Source: Olleya namhaensis (lineage in GTDB: Bacteria; Bacteroidota; Bacteroidia; Flavobacteriales; Flavobacteriaceae). Taken from it: 64,000 bases of DNA. The position numbers were made by a program, and so were the translations under genes. The stretch spans positions 496,001 through 560,000 of the forward strand of contig NZ_FORM01000001.1 of NCBI RefSeq assembly GCF_900114005.1, in the 5' to 3' direction. Below the pieces are notes generated by a model, which saw nothing but the letters and a program-made list of their open reading frames with translations, did no database searches and had not been told where the DNA came from. Every line of letters begins with the position of its first letter. The first letter of the stretch is position 1. Positions 1-6,791 of this stretch are shown in pieces.

Positions 1-69
1 TTCTAAATGTTTAAGGATTGTAAACTTGTAGTCTGTACCTGCATGATCGTTTCCGATTGATATTTTCAT
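1..69 (-). CDS. rpiB: Ribose-5-phosphate isomerase B, N-terminal fragment (runs off left edge)
   Basis: The minus strand from the ATG at 67-69 reads MKISIGNDHAGTDYK and continues to the window edge, 23 codons. The pattern K-I-x-I-G-x-D-H-A-G is the N-terminal nucleotide-fold strand and substrate loop of RpiB-type ribose-5-phosphate isomerases, which interconvert ribose 5-phosphate and ribulose 5-phosphate in the pentose phosphate pathway. The gene is divergent from rnr across a 700-bp gap. Only the N-terminus is visible, so the call rests on this motif; a related sugar-phosphate isomerase of the LacAB/RpiB family is the alternative. Confidence 0.8.
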   Translation of the reverse strand, partial: MKISIGNDHAGTDYKFTILKHLE

Positions 70-635
70 AGTAGTAGTGTGTTGTTTATTAAAGTTTCAA
101 AGTTAATAATTGATTACAAGTAATAATAAGTAATAGGTATTAACTTATTGATAAAATTTAATTTCGTCTTTATTTTAAAAATGAAGACGTTACAATCAAT
201 TGTTAACTACTCGTGTTTAATTATTAATTACTTGTTAATAACATCTGATTGTTTTTTAAAACTTTTGTTAGGATTATCCAGATAATTTTCCAAACCAAAA
301 TTGGTTATTAACAACCAAAAAAGTTAGCACTTTTTTTTTGGAGACTTATCATTAAAAAAAAGACACATACCAACATGAAAAAATTAAATACTTATTAAAA
401 ATACATTGTCAACATACGTTGTTAACAGTTGTTAATAACCTAAGTATTTTGTTTATTATCAATTACTTTAACCTTTTAATAACTTGTTAATAGAGTGCTT
501 TAGTAAACAAATCAAATCAAAACCTTAAAAAGTTATACCGCTATTAACAAGCAATAATAATCACTATTTTTTTTTTAAATTTTAAAAGAAAATAAATGAT
601 ATATAGTATATATGTGGATAACTCTAAAAAAGAGA

Positions 636-668
636 TTTAATATTAGTTTAATATTAGTTTAATATTAA
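636..668 (+). repeat. Tandem 11-mer TTTAATATTAG, three copies
   Basis: Three head-to-tail copies at 636-646, 647-657 and 658-668; the last ends in A instead of G. They start 14 bp after the DnaA box at 613-621. An AT-rich tandem repeat beside a DnaA box resembles a DNA-unwinding element, though it could equally be part of the rnr control region. Confidence 0.8.
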
Positions 669-673
669 AAACG

Positions 674-681
674 TAGCTTTG
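674..681 (+). promoter_or_regulatory. Putative rnr promoter minus-7 box TAGCTTTG
   Basis: Exact match to the Bacteroidota minus-7 consensus TAnnTTTG, about 90 bp before the rnr start. No clear TTTG minus-33 element lies at the expected distance. A perfect 10-bp inverted repeat (AAACTTAATA 685-694, TATTAAGTTT 711-720) follows and would sit in the leader RNA. Confidence 0.4.
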
Positions 682-771
682 TATAAACTTAATAACCAAT
701 CTTCTCCTTGTATTAAGTTTGAACATAACAGAATTTCGAGTAACTTAGAGATTCAATAGATTACAAATTAC

Positions 772-3030
772 ATGACAAAAAAAAAACATAGGAAACCTTC
801 AAACAATAAGATTTCCAACCTTACAAATACAATTCTTAGTATTTTAAAAAAAGAGAGAAACCAAAGCTTTAACTATAAGCAAATTGCTGCCAAAATAGGA
901 GTTAATGATGCTAGTAGTAGAAATCAAATTATAAAAAAGCTTGCTAAACTTAAGGCTAATGCCGAAATAGAAGAGGTAGAACGCGGTAAGTTTAAAGCGA
1001 TACTTAATAACGAATATCATATTGGTATTTTTGATGCTGCACAGCGTGGTAACGGTTACGTTATTTGTGATGCTTTTGAAAATGATATATACATAGCCTC
1101 TAATAATGTTAACAAAGCATTAAACGGTGACGAAGTAGAATTATACGTTTATAAACGCAGAAAACAAGGTAAACTAGAAGGTGAGATTACCAATATTATT
1201 AAACGTGCTAAAACAGAGTATGTTGGTATTATTCAAATCCACGAAAAGAAAAACTTTGCTTTTGTAGTAGTAGATGGTAATAAAATGAAAACTGACATTT
1301 TTGTGCCTATTAACAAAACACTTAAAGCCGAAGATGGTGATAAAGTGGTTGTTACTATGGAGGAATGGCCAGATAAGGCAGACTCTCCAAATGGGCGTGT
1401 GATTAAAGTTTTAGGAAAAGCAGGTGAGCATAATACAGAAATACATTCCATTTTAGCAGAATATGGTTTACCATATGAGTTTCCGGAAGAAGTAGAAGCG
1501 TATGCTAATAACATTGATTTAAAAATTCAGCCAGAAGAAATAGCAAAACGTCGTGACATGCGTAAAGATTTAACCTTTACAATTGATCCAAGAGATGCTA
1601 AAGATTTTGATGATGCCTTATCATTTACCGTTTTAGATGACGGTTTATTTGAAATCGGGATTCATATTGCAGATGTATCGCATTATTTAAAAGAAGGTAC
1701 CGTTTTAGATGACGAGGCTTATGAGCGTGCAACATCCGTGTATTTAGTAGATCGTGTCGTACCTATGTTACCAGAGATTTTATCTAACGGAGCATGTTCT
1801 TTACGTCCACATGAAGAAAAATATACGTTTTCTGCAGTGTTTAAAATAAATGAAAAAGCCGAAATTAAAGACCAATGGTTTGGTCGTACAGTAACGTACA
1901 GTGATGCACGTTTTGCTTATGAAGAAGCTCAGGCAATTATAGAAAATAATATTGCGTTTAATAAAGCTGAAACTATTTCTAATCCAGAAAAGATTGATAC
2001 TAGCATTCCTGCAGAAGTATCTATAACAGATAAAGCTTATAATACAACACCAGAAATAGCACAAGCCGTTTTAAAATTAGACGAATTGGCTAAAAAAATG
2101 CGTGGTAAACGTATGCAATCGGGAGCAATTAGTTTTGATAAAGTAGAGGTTAAATTTACTTTAGATCAAGACGCTAACCCAGTAGGTGTACATTTTAAAA
2201 CAAGTAAAGATGCTAACAAGTTAATAGAAGAATTTATGCTTCTAGCTAACAAAAAAGTATCGGAATTTGTATCAAAAATGACACCACCAAGGACGTTTGT
2301 ATATCGTGTGCATGATGAGCCGGACGAAAGTAAACTAGCGTCTTTACAAGGTGTAGCTGCTAGATTTGGTCATAAATTAGATTTTAAAAGTAAAGCAGGT
2401 GTTGCAGCCTCTTTAAATCAATTATTATCTGATGTACAAGGTAAAAAAGAACAAAATTTAGTAGATACTTTAGCTATTAGAACTATGTCTAAAGCGGAGT
2501 ATACTACCAAAAATATAGGACATTACGGATTGGCATTTGGAGATTACTCTCACTTTACATCTCCAATTAGACGTTATCCTGATGTGATGGCACACAGATT
2601 GTTACAACGTTATTTAGATGGCGGAAAAAGTGCTAATCAAGAAGAATATGAAGAGAAGTGTAAACATTCTAGTAACATGGAATATTTAGCAACTAAAGCA
2701 GAACGCGACTCGACTAAATACATGCAGATCAGATTTATGCAAGACCACCAAGATGAAGAATTTGTTGGTGTTATTTCTGGAGCTACAGATTGGGGAATTT
2801 ATATAGAAATTATCTCAAACAAGTGCGAAGGTATGGTCCGAATTAGAGATGTAAAAGGTGATTATTACGAGTTTGATCAAGAACAATACGCTATTATTGG
2901 TCGTGATACTAAGACCATGTATCAATTAGGAGACGAAGTAATTGTCAAAGTAAAAAATGCAGATTTAGTAAAACGTCATTTAGATTTTGATTTAATAGGA
3001 AAATACGAACCTAAAGAAGTTTCAGAATAA
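772..3030 (+). CDS. rnr: Ribonuclease R (RNase II family 3'-5' exoribonuclease)
   Basis: Processive 3'-5' exoribonuclease that degrades structured RNA, mRNA and defective rRNA in the cytoplasm. In order: an N-terminal basic winged-helix-like segment (about 15-70), two cold-shock/OB domains (about 75-215), the RNB catalytic domain (about 260-600) and a C-terminal S1 domain (about 655-740). The catalytic signature D272-PRDAKDFDD-281 carries the metal-binding aspartates D272, D278, D280 and D281. The 752-aa length is normal for bacterial RNase R. The ATG at 772 is the first start and gives a full N-terminus. It stands alone, with a possible terminator hairpin in the following gap. Confidence 0.95.
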   Translation: MTKKKHRKPSNNKISNLTNTILSILKKERNQSFNYKQIAAKIGVNDASSRNQIIKKLAKLKANAEIEEVERGKFKAILNNEYHIGIFDAAQRGNGYVICDAFENDIYIASNNVNKALNGDEVELYVYKRRKQGKLEGEITNIIKRAKTEYVGIIQIHEKKNFAFVVVDGNKMKTDIFVPINKTLKAEDGDKVVVTMEEWPDKADSPNGRVIKVLGKAGEHNTEIHSILAEYGLPYEFPEEVEAYANNIDLKIQPEEIAKRRDMRKDLTFTIDPRDAKDFDDALSFTVLDDGLFEIGIHIADVSHYLKEGTVLDDEAYERATSVYLVDRVVPMLPEILSNGACSLRPHEEKYTFSAVFKINEKAEIKDQWFGRTVTYSDARFAYEEAQAIIENNIAFNKAETISNPEKIDTSIPAEVSITDKAYNTTPEIAQAVLKLDELAKKMRGKRMQSGAISFDKVEVKFTLDQDANPVGVHFKTSKDANKLIEEFMLLANKKVSEFVSKMTPPRTFVYRVHDEPDESKLASLQGVAARFGHKLDFKSKAGVAASLNQLLSDVQGKKEQNLVDTLAIRTMSKAEYTTKNIGHYGLAFGDYSHFTSPIRRYPDVMAHRLLQRYLDGGKSANQEEYEEKCKHSSNMEYLATKAERDSTKYMQIRFMQDHQDEEFVGVISGATDWGIYIEIISNKCEGMVRIRDVKGDYYEFDQEQYAIIGRDTKTMYQLGDEVIVKVKNADLVKRHLDFDLIGKYEPKEVSE

Positions 3031-3084
3031 TCTATAATCAACACTACTAACATTCATACTACCATGAATGTGAGAATAAATAAA

Positions 3085-3128
3085 GAAAAATTGTATCAAG
3101 GACTTTTAAAGTTATGGTACAATTTTTC
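3085..3128. terminator. Inverted repeat after rnr, possible terminator
   Basis: Perfect 11-bp arms, GAAAAATTGTA (3085-3095) and TACAATTTTTC (3118-3128), separated by 22 nt. The right arm contains five T residues, so it could end rnr transcription. The long loop makes this uncertain. A smaller CATTCAT/ATGAATG hairpin lies just upstream near 3050-3070. Confidence 0.4.
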
Positions 3129-3197
3129 TATTTTGGTACCAATTAAGAAAGAACGGTTGTAGATAAAACTTGTAACATTTCAATAAAATTTTCAACT

Positions 3198-3221
3198 AAT
3201 AAATAAATAAATAAATAAATA
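3198..3221 (+). repeat. AAAT tetranucleotide tract upstream of the YbjQ-like gene
   Basis: AAT followed by five AAAT units and A, ending 3 nt before the ATG at 3225. It occupies the position where Bacteroidota leaders are normally A-rich, so it may simply favour initiation. It is also a tract that could change length by slippage. Confidence 0.8.
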
Positions 3222-3224
3222 GCC

Positions 3225-3527
3225 ATGATATTAACAACAACAAACTCCATTGAAGGATTTAGAATAGTAGAATATAAAGGGATTATTACTGGAACGTCTT
3301 TTGAAATGAAAACAAAATTTTCTTTTAAGACTGAGAAAAATAAAATTATAACTACAGACGTTATTGATGAAGCTAAAGAACACGCTTTTCAAGAATTACA
3401 GACTAATGCTAGTAATTTAAATGCAAATGCAGTTGTTGGTATTAGTGTAGATATGGAAATTGTTAATGGCTCTCACTTTTATGTTTCAGTTACTGGAACA
3501 GCCGTTTCTGTGGCTACAGATAAATAA
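3225..3527 (+). CDS. YbjQ/UPF0145 family heavy-metal-binding-domain protein
   Basis: A 100-aa protein matching the YbjQ/UPF0145 (DUF74) pattern. It has an N-terminal strand pair (MILTTTNSIEGFRIVEYKG), a central helix rich in Ala and Asn (EAKEHAFQELQTNASNLNANAVVG) and a C-terminal ISVDMEIVNGSHFYVSVTGTAV strand. The family forms small pentameric rings and is annotated as a possible metal-binding domain; a cellular role is not established. Members normally have about 100 aa, so this is full length. No signal peptide is seen and it is likely cytoplasmic. The start ATG follows the AAAT tract directly. Confidence 0.8.
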   Translation: MILTTTNSIEGFRIVEYKGIITGTSFEMKTKFSFKTEKNKIITTDVIDEAKEHAFQELQTNASNLNANAVVGISVDMEIVNGSHFYVSVTGTAVSVATDK

Positions 3528-3588
3528 TTGTTAATAACTGTAACATTCCATAAAAAGAATGCTCTTTATTAAAACAAAACCTTTTAAA

Positions 3589-4269
3589 ATGAAAAATTTA
3601 TTACTTGCAGTATTCTTTTTAAGCACTACTTTTTTAGTAGCACAGAATCCTATAAATAAAAATGTTGGCGATTTTAATGAAGTTAAAGTCTTTGATTTAA
3701 TTAAAGTTAGCCTGGTAAAATCTGACGAAAATAAAGTTATGATTACTGGCGAAAACGCTGATGATGTAGAAATTATTATCAAAAACAACTTACTTAAAGT
3801 CCGCATGAAACTGGATCGTAGTTTTGATGGTACCAAGACATTTGTAGCTGTACATTACTCAGATATAAAGCTTATTGATGCTAACGAAGGTGCAAAGGTT
3901 GTGGGTAATGAGTTGATTACGCAAGACAGTATTGAGCTTCGTGCGCAAGAAGGTGCTTCTATTATTGTTAGCTTAGATGTCGATAGAGTAACTGTAAGGG
4001 CTGTTTCTGGCGGAATTATAGAAACTAGAGGTAAAGCCAACACTCAGGATATTACGCTTAATACAGGCGGTATTTACGAGGGACGTGATTTTGAAACAAA
4101 AAATACTACCGTAAAAGTAAGAGCTGCGGGAGAAGCAGAAGTAAAAGCAAGCAACTCTGTAGATGCACGCATCACTGCTGGTGGAACTATTGATATATAC
4201 GGAAACCCAAAAAATGTAACTAAAAAACAAACTTTTGGCGGTAAAATTAGAGTAAAGGATACCGAGTAA
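3589..4269 (+). CDS. Exported head-GIN (DUF2807) domain protein
   Basis: About 226 aa. The preferred start is the ATG at 3589, which gives the signal peptide MKNLLLAVFFLSTTFLVAQ; an in-frame ATG at 3559 would put charged residues before it. The mature part, rich in short beta strands with recurring V-x-A-x-x-G-G/G-x-x-E turns (residues about 35-220), matches the head-GIN domain annotated as a putative autotransporter adhesin head. In Bacteroidota these are common surface or periplasmic beta-helical proteins of unknown function. A strong terminator follows. Confidence 0.75.
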   Translation: MKNLLLAVFFLSTTFLVAQNPINKNVGDFNEVKVFDLIKVSLVKSDENKVMITGENADDVEIIIKNNLLKVRMKLDRSFDGTKTFVAVHYSDIKLIDANEGAKVVGNELITQDSIELRAQEGASIIVSLDVDRVTVRAVSGGIIETRGKANTQDITLNTGGIYEGRDFETKNTTVKVRAAGEAEVKASNSVDARITAGGTIDIYGNPKNVTKKQTFGGKIRVKDTE

Positions 4270-4290
4270 AATAGTATATTATATTACATC

Positions 4291-4325
4291 AAAAAAGCCT
4301 CAAATTATATTTGAGGCTTTTTTTA
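4291..4325 (+). terminator. Intrinsic terminator after the head-GIN gene
   Basis: Stem AAAAAAGCCTCAAAT / ATTTGAGGCTTTTTTT with a short loop and a run of T residues. Confidence 0.85.
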
Positions 4326-4393
4326 TTTGTAGCTATTGTACTATGTGTTAACTAAATATTTTCTTTACTTTGTAATAAACTCAACAAAAATCA

Positions 4394-5071
4394 ATGTTCG
4401 ACGACATACTTGCAGCTATTCCTTTTGGTATTATACTTTCTTTTACCGTAGGACCTGTTTTTTTCGTTTTATTAGAAACTAGTGCTACCAAAGGTGCTAG
4501 AAGTGCATTAATCTTTGATGCAGGTGTAATTTTAGCCGATGTTTTATTTATAGTTGTTGCATTTTTTAGTACAGAAAAACTGGTTGGTAAAATTGAAAAC
4601 GATCCAAATTTTATAATCTTTGGTGGTGTTTTATTAGTGGTTTATGGGTTAATTTCTTTTATAAAAACATCAAGATCGTTTAGATCAATTGTAAAAGAAT
4701 ACCATAAAGTTGAAATTCAGAAAGACTATGGTAAGCTTTTTATAAAAGGTTTTTTACTTAACTTTATTAACATTGGTGTGTTATTAGGTTGGTTAGGTTT
4801 TATAGTTTTGGCTAATAAAATTACAACTTCAGAAAATGGTGTGATTGTGTTTGTAAGCACAATGTTAATCGCTTATTTTGTTACTGATTTGTTTAAAATT
4901 GTTGCTGCCAAGCGTCTTAAAAATAAATTAACGCCAAGGTTAATTTTTAAAACCAAAAAAGTTATTGCCATTGTTATTCTAGGATTTGGTATCTTACTGC
5001 TTGCGCAGGGCTTTTTTCCAGAAGAAAAAGAAAAACTTAAGGAAAAACTGGAGCAAATTAATCCTTTATAA
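4394..5071 (+). CDS. LysE/RhtB family translocator (amino-acid or metabolite exporter)
   Basis: A 225-aa inner-membrane protein with about six hydrophobic segments. The family signature is near the N-terminus, residues about 10-45 (FGIILSFTVGPVFFVLLETS, then ATKGARSALIFDAGVILAD), matching the G-P-x-x-x-V motif of LysE/RhtB exporters. Such proteins export lysine, threonine, homoserine or similar solutes; the substrate here cannot be told. The positively charged loop (about 90-115) and charged C-terminal tail are unremarkable. It begins a three-gene + strand run with the next two genes, separated by 9 nt each. Confidence 0.8.
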   Translation: MFDDILAAIPFGIILSFTVGPVFFVLLETSATKGARSALIFDAGVILADVLFIVVAFFSTEKLVGKIENDPNFIIFGGVLLVVYGLISFIKTSRSFRSIVKEYHKVEIQKDYGKLFIKGFLLNFINIGVLLGWLGFIVLANKITTSENGVIVFVSTMLIAYFVTDLFKIVAAKRLKNKLTPRLIFKTKKVIAIVILGFGILLLAQGFFPEEKEKLKEKLEQINPL

Positions 5072-5080
5072 AATAGCTTC

Positions 5081-5605
5081 TTGGATACTATTGAACCTAA
5101 AAAATTTAGTCTACTGCTTCGTATTTGTGTCTCAATTTTATTGATAGGTGCGTTGTTTAAAATAATGCATTGGCCTTATTCTAATACATTAATGCTAATT
5201 TCTATCTTAGGAATTCTGATTTTATACCCATTAAGATTTATTCCTATTGTAGAAAAATCGACAATGGATTATGTCAAACTCGCATTAGTAGTATTGTGGT
5301 GTTTTAACTATCTGATTACCATATTTCATCTCTATCAACTTCCTGTATTTTTTAATGTTATGTTATTACTATTATTTGGTTGGTGGTTTATTAATGAAGG
5401 GACTAGTGTTCTTAATTTTGGTAACATAAAAATTAAAGGGGTTTTAAAAGTAGTGTATATTGCTTTTGCAATTTTTGCTGTTGCTTGTATTTTTTTAGGC
5501 GCCCTATTTAAAATTCAACATTGGCCTTACAGTAATTTATTATTTGTAATTGGCGTGACAAGTATTTCAATTTTAGTCACTGTTGATTACTTTGTAAGAG
5601 ATTAA
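5081..5605 (+). CDS. Multi-spanning membrane protein with two GldL-like GALFKIxHWPYSN repeats
   Basis: A 174-aa integral membrane protein of about five segments, starting at TTG 9 nt after the upstream stop. The motif G-A-L-F-K-I-x-H-W-P-Y-S-N occurs twice, near residue 22 (GALFKIMHWPYSN) and residue 146 (GALFKIQHWPYSN), each at the end of a membrane helix. This resembles the first membrane segment of GldL, the inner-membrane motor subunit of the type IX secretion/gliding machinery. The long cytoplasmic coiled coil of GldL is absent, so it is not GldL. Function is unknown. The duplicated motif suggests an internal duplication of a two-helix unit. Confidence 0.6.
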   Translation: MDTIEPKKFSLLLRICVSILLIGALFKIMHWPYSNTLMLISILGILILYPLRFIPIVEKSTMDYVKLALVVLWCFNYLITIFHLYQLPVFFNVMLLLLFGWWFINEGTSVLNFGNIKIKGVLKVVYIAFAIFAVACIFLGALFKIQHWPYSNLLFVIGVTSISILVTVDYFVRD

Positions 5606-5614
5606 AATAATTGT

Positions 5615-5965
5615 ATGGCTAAAACACAATATCATATCTATGTTGTCGAGTTATCTAAAAAAGTGTTTACTCAAAATACTAAGTTTAGAGCTGCTAATCC
5701 TCAATTTAACGGTGTACTAGAGTGTTTGTATGTTGGTATGACTAGCAAAACACCTAAAGAACGGTTTTTACAACATAAGACTGGTTACATTAACAAAAAA
5801 GGCCATAAACTATCCTCAAACATTGTTGAGAAATATGGTTCTTATCTAAGACCCAGCTTATATAATCACATTGGACCAATTGCTACTAGAGCAGAAGCTT
5901 TAAAAATGGAAGAGGCATTAGCATTACAATTAAGAAGACAACGGTATGCGGTTTGGTTTAATTAA
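5615..5965 (+). CDS. Small GIY-YIG-superfamily-like protein
   Basis: A 116-aa basic protein. HIYVVEL near the N-terminus and CLYVGMTSKTPKERFLQHKTG at about 38-58 match the two-strand core and following helix (Y-V-G-x-T, R-F-x-x-H) of GIY-YIG nuclease folds. KMEEALALQLRRQRYAVW at the C-terminus includes a Glu in the position of the usual metal ligand. The family includes endonucleases and proteins without a known substrate. It sits 9 nt after the GldL-like gene and is probably cotranscribed. Catalytic ability is not proven. Confidence 0.6.
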   Translation: MAKTQYHIYVVELSKKVFTQNTKFRAANPQFNGVLECLYVGMTSKTPKERFLQHKTGYINKKGHKLSSNIVEKYGSYLRPSLYNHIGPIATRAEALKMEEALALQLRRQRYAVWFN

Positions 5966-5974
5966 ATACAGTTG

Positions 5975-6000
5975 GTCATTGCGAGGTACGAAGCAATCTC
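5975..6000. repeat. Short interspersed palindromic repeat (TCATTGCGAGG...GAAGCAATCTC)
   Basis: GTCATTGCGAGGTACGAAGC followed by AATCTC; ATTGC and GCAAT form the stem. I recognise this as a widespread dispersed intergenic REP-like element in Bacteroidota and other bacteria. It lies 10 bp after the GIY-YIG-like gene. Confidence 0.75.
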
Positions 6001-6056
6001 TAAATAATTTTCAATCATAAATTAGAAAAAATAAATGTTTTATCTAAGTTTTATTC

Positions 6057-6096
6057 TTAAATGATTGTTATTGTGTACATGCTTTTAATCATTTAA
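6057..6096. repeat. Perfect 10-bp inverted repeat, intergenic
   Basis: TTAAATGATT (6057-6066) and AATCATTTAA (6087-6096) with a 20-nt spacer, in the gap between the GIY-YIG-like gene and tRNA-Cys. No T-run follows on either strand. It may be an operator, or chance in AT-rich DNA. The rest of 6001-6118 shows nothing else. Confidence 0.5.
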
Positions 6097-6118
6097 AATT
6101 CATCTAAAAACAAAGCAT

Positions 6119-6152
6119 AAAAAAAAGCGCTACTTATAAAGTAACGCTTTCT
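6119..6152 (-). terminator. Terminator downstream of tRNA-Cys
   Basis: Read on the minus strand: AAAGCGTTACTT, loop, AGTAGCGCTTT, then a T-run of eight. It starts 3 nt past the tRNA 3' end. Confidence 0.75.
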
Positions 6153-6154
6153 TG

Positions 6155-6225
6155 AGGTGTCGAGCGGATTCGAACCGCTGTAGATGGTGTTGCAGACCAC
6201 TGCCTAGCCGCTCGGCCACGACACC
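6155..6225 (-). tRNA. tRNA-Cys (GCA)
   Basis: 71 nt on the minus strand. The acceptor stem is GGTGTCG pairing with CGACACC, with discriminator U73 as expected for tRNA-Cys. The anticodon stem GTGGT/ACCAT surrounds loop CTGCAAC (anticodon GCA), and the T arm is GCGGTTCGAATCCGC. CCA is not encoded. It lies downstream of folB on the same strand, so it may be read from folB or from its own promoter. Confidence 0.95.
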
Positions 6226-6275
6226 CTTAATAGGACAGCAAATATAAAAATAATTACTGTTTTTCCCTATTTCTG

Positions 6276-6638
6276 TTAGTTTTTTCTTTTTTCTGTTAAT
6301 TCGACGCTAACCATCTGTACATCACCACCAATTGGAGGATTTATTTTACTTACAGCTACAGTTGCAACAGTTATTAATGTATCTTCTTTGAAAATACGGT
6401 CTAAAATACGCTTAGCAACATGCTCTAAAAGTGCACTTGGAGTTGCCATTTCTTCAACAACAACTTTATTTAAAAACACGTAATCTACAGTATCTTCTAA
6501 TTTATCTGAAGTTGTACTTTTTTGTAAGTCCGCTTTTACTTTTAAATCTACTTTGTAGTCACTTCCAATTGCAGTTTCTTCTTTTAAACAACCATGGTAA
6601 GCAGTTACACGTATATTTTCTAATTTAATTATACCCAT
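6276..6638 (-). CDS. folB: Dihydroneopterin aldolase
   Basis: A 120-aa protein that converts 7,8-dihydroneopterin to 6-hydroxymethyl-dihydropterin and glycolaldehyde in folate synthesis. The sequence has the family pattern: I-x-V-x-A-Y-H-G-x-L-x-E-E at residues 9-21 with the catalytic Glu, a DTVDY segment with the partner residue, and VSKINPPIGG at about 97-106 with the conserved Lys and Pro-Pro turn. The length is normal. A TAnnTTTG box lies 18-25 nt upstream. tRNA-Cys follows about 50 nt downstream on the same strand. Confidence 0.93.
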   Translation of the reverse strand: MGIIKLENIRVTAYHGCLKEETAIGSDYKVDLKVKADLQKSTTSDKLEDTVDYVFLNKVVVEEMATPSALLEHVAKRILDRIFKEDTLITVATVAVSKINPPIGGDVQMVSVELTEKRKN

Positions 6639-6655
6639 TTTCTATAAATTTTGAG

Positions 6656-6663
6656 CAAAAGTA
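6656..6663 (-). promoter_or_regulatory. Putative folB promoter minus-7 box TACTTTTG
   Basis: Exact TAnnTTTG on the minus strand. A weak TTTA sits 18 nt upstream in the minus-33 position, and the box lies 18-25 nt from the folB ATG, implying a short leader. Confidence 0.45.
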
Positions 6664-6791
6664 CCTAAAATAGTACTTTACTAAATTTTAAAGTGTGGTT
6701 AAATTCATTTCAACTAAAAAATAACTAATTTTACAGCTTATAGTTAAATTGGTATTTGACCAATAATCTGTTAAAGTAAAGCACAAAATAT

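Larger units (their letters stand above)
70..771. other. AT-rich divergent intergenic region with iterated motif, possible replication origin
   Basis: This is 702 bp without a credible gene between divergent rpiB and rnr. It holds three exact copies of TTGTTAATAAC (232-242 +, 304-314 -, 429-439 +), two of TTGTTAATAG (484-493 +, 541-550 -) and two shorter TTGTTAAC (200-207, 419-426). There is also a perfect DnaA-box match TTATCCACA on the minus strand (613-621), a one-mismatch box TTATCCAGA (274-282) and a tandem 11-mer TTTAATATTAG (636-668). Divergent transcription, iterons, a DnaA box and an AT-rich repeat are the usual parts of an origin. One DnaA box alone can occur by chance, so the origin assignment is inference; a complex promoter region is the alternative. 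Confidence 0.4.

Noticed and set aside
1233-1514. Antisense open frame within rnr
   Set aside because: It lies fully opposite conserved RNase R sequence and shows no recognisable protein features.
3559-3588. Upstream ATG for the head-GIN protein
   Set aside because: It would place a charged segment before a clear signal peptide; the ATG at 3589 is the better start.
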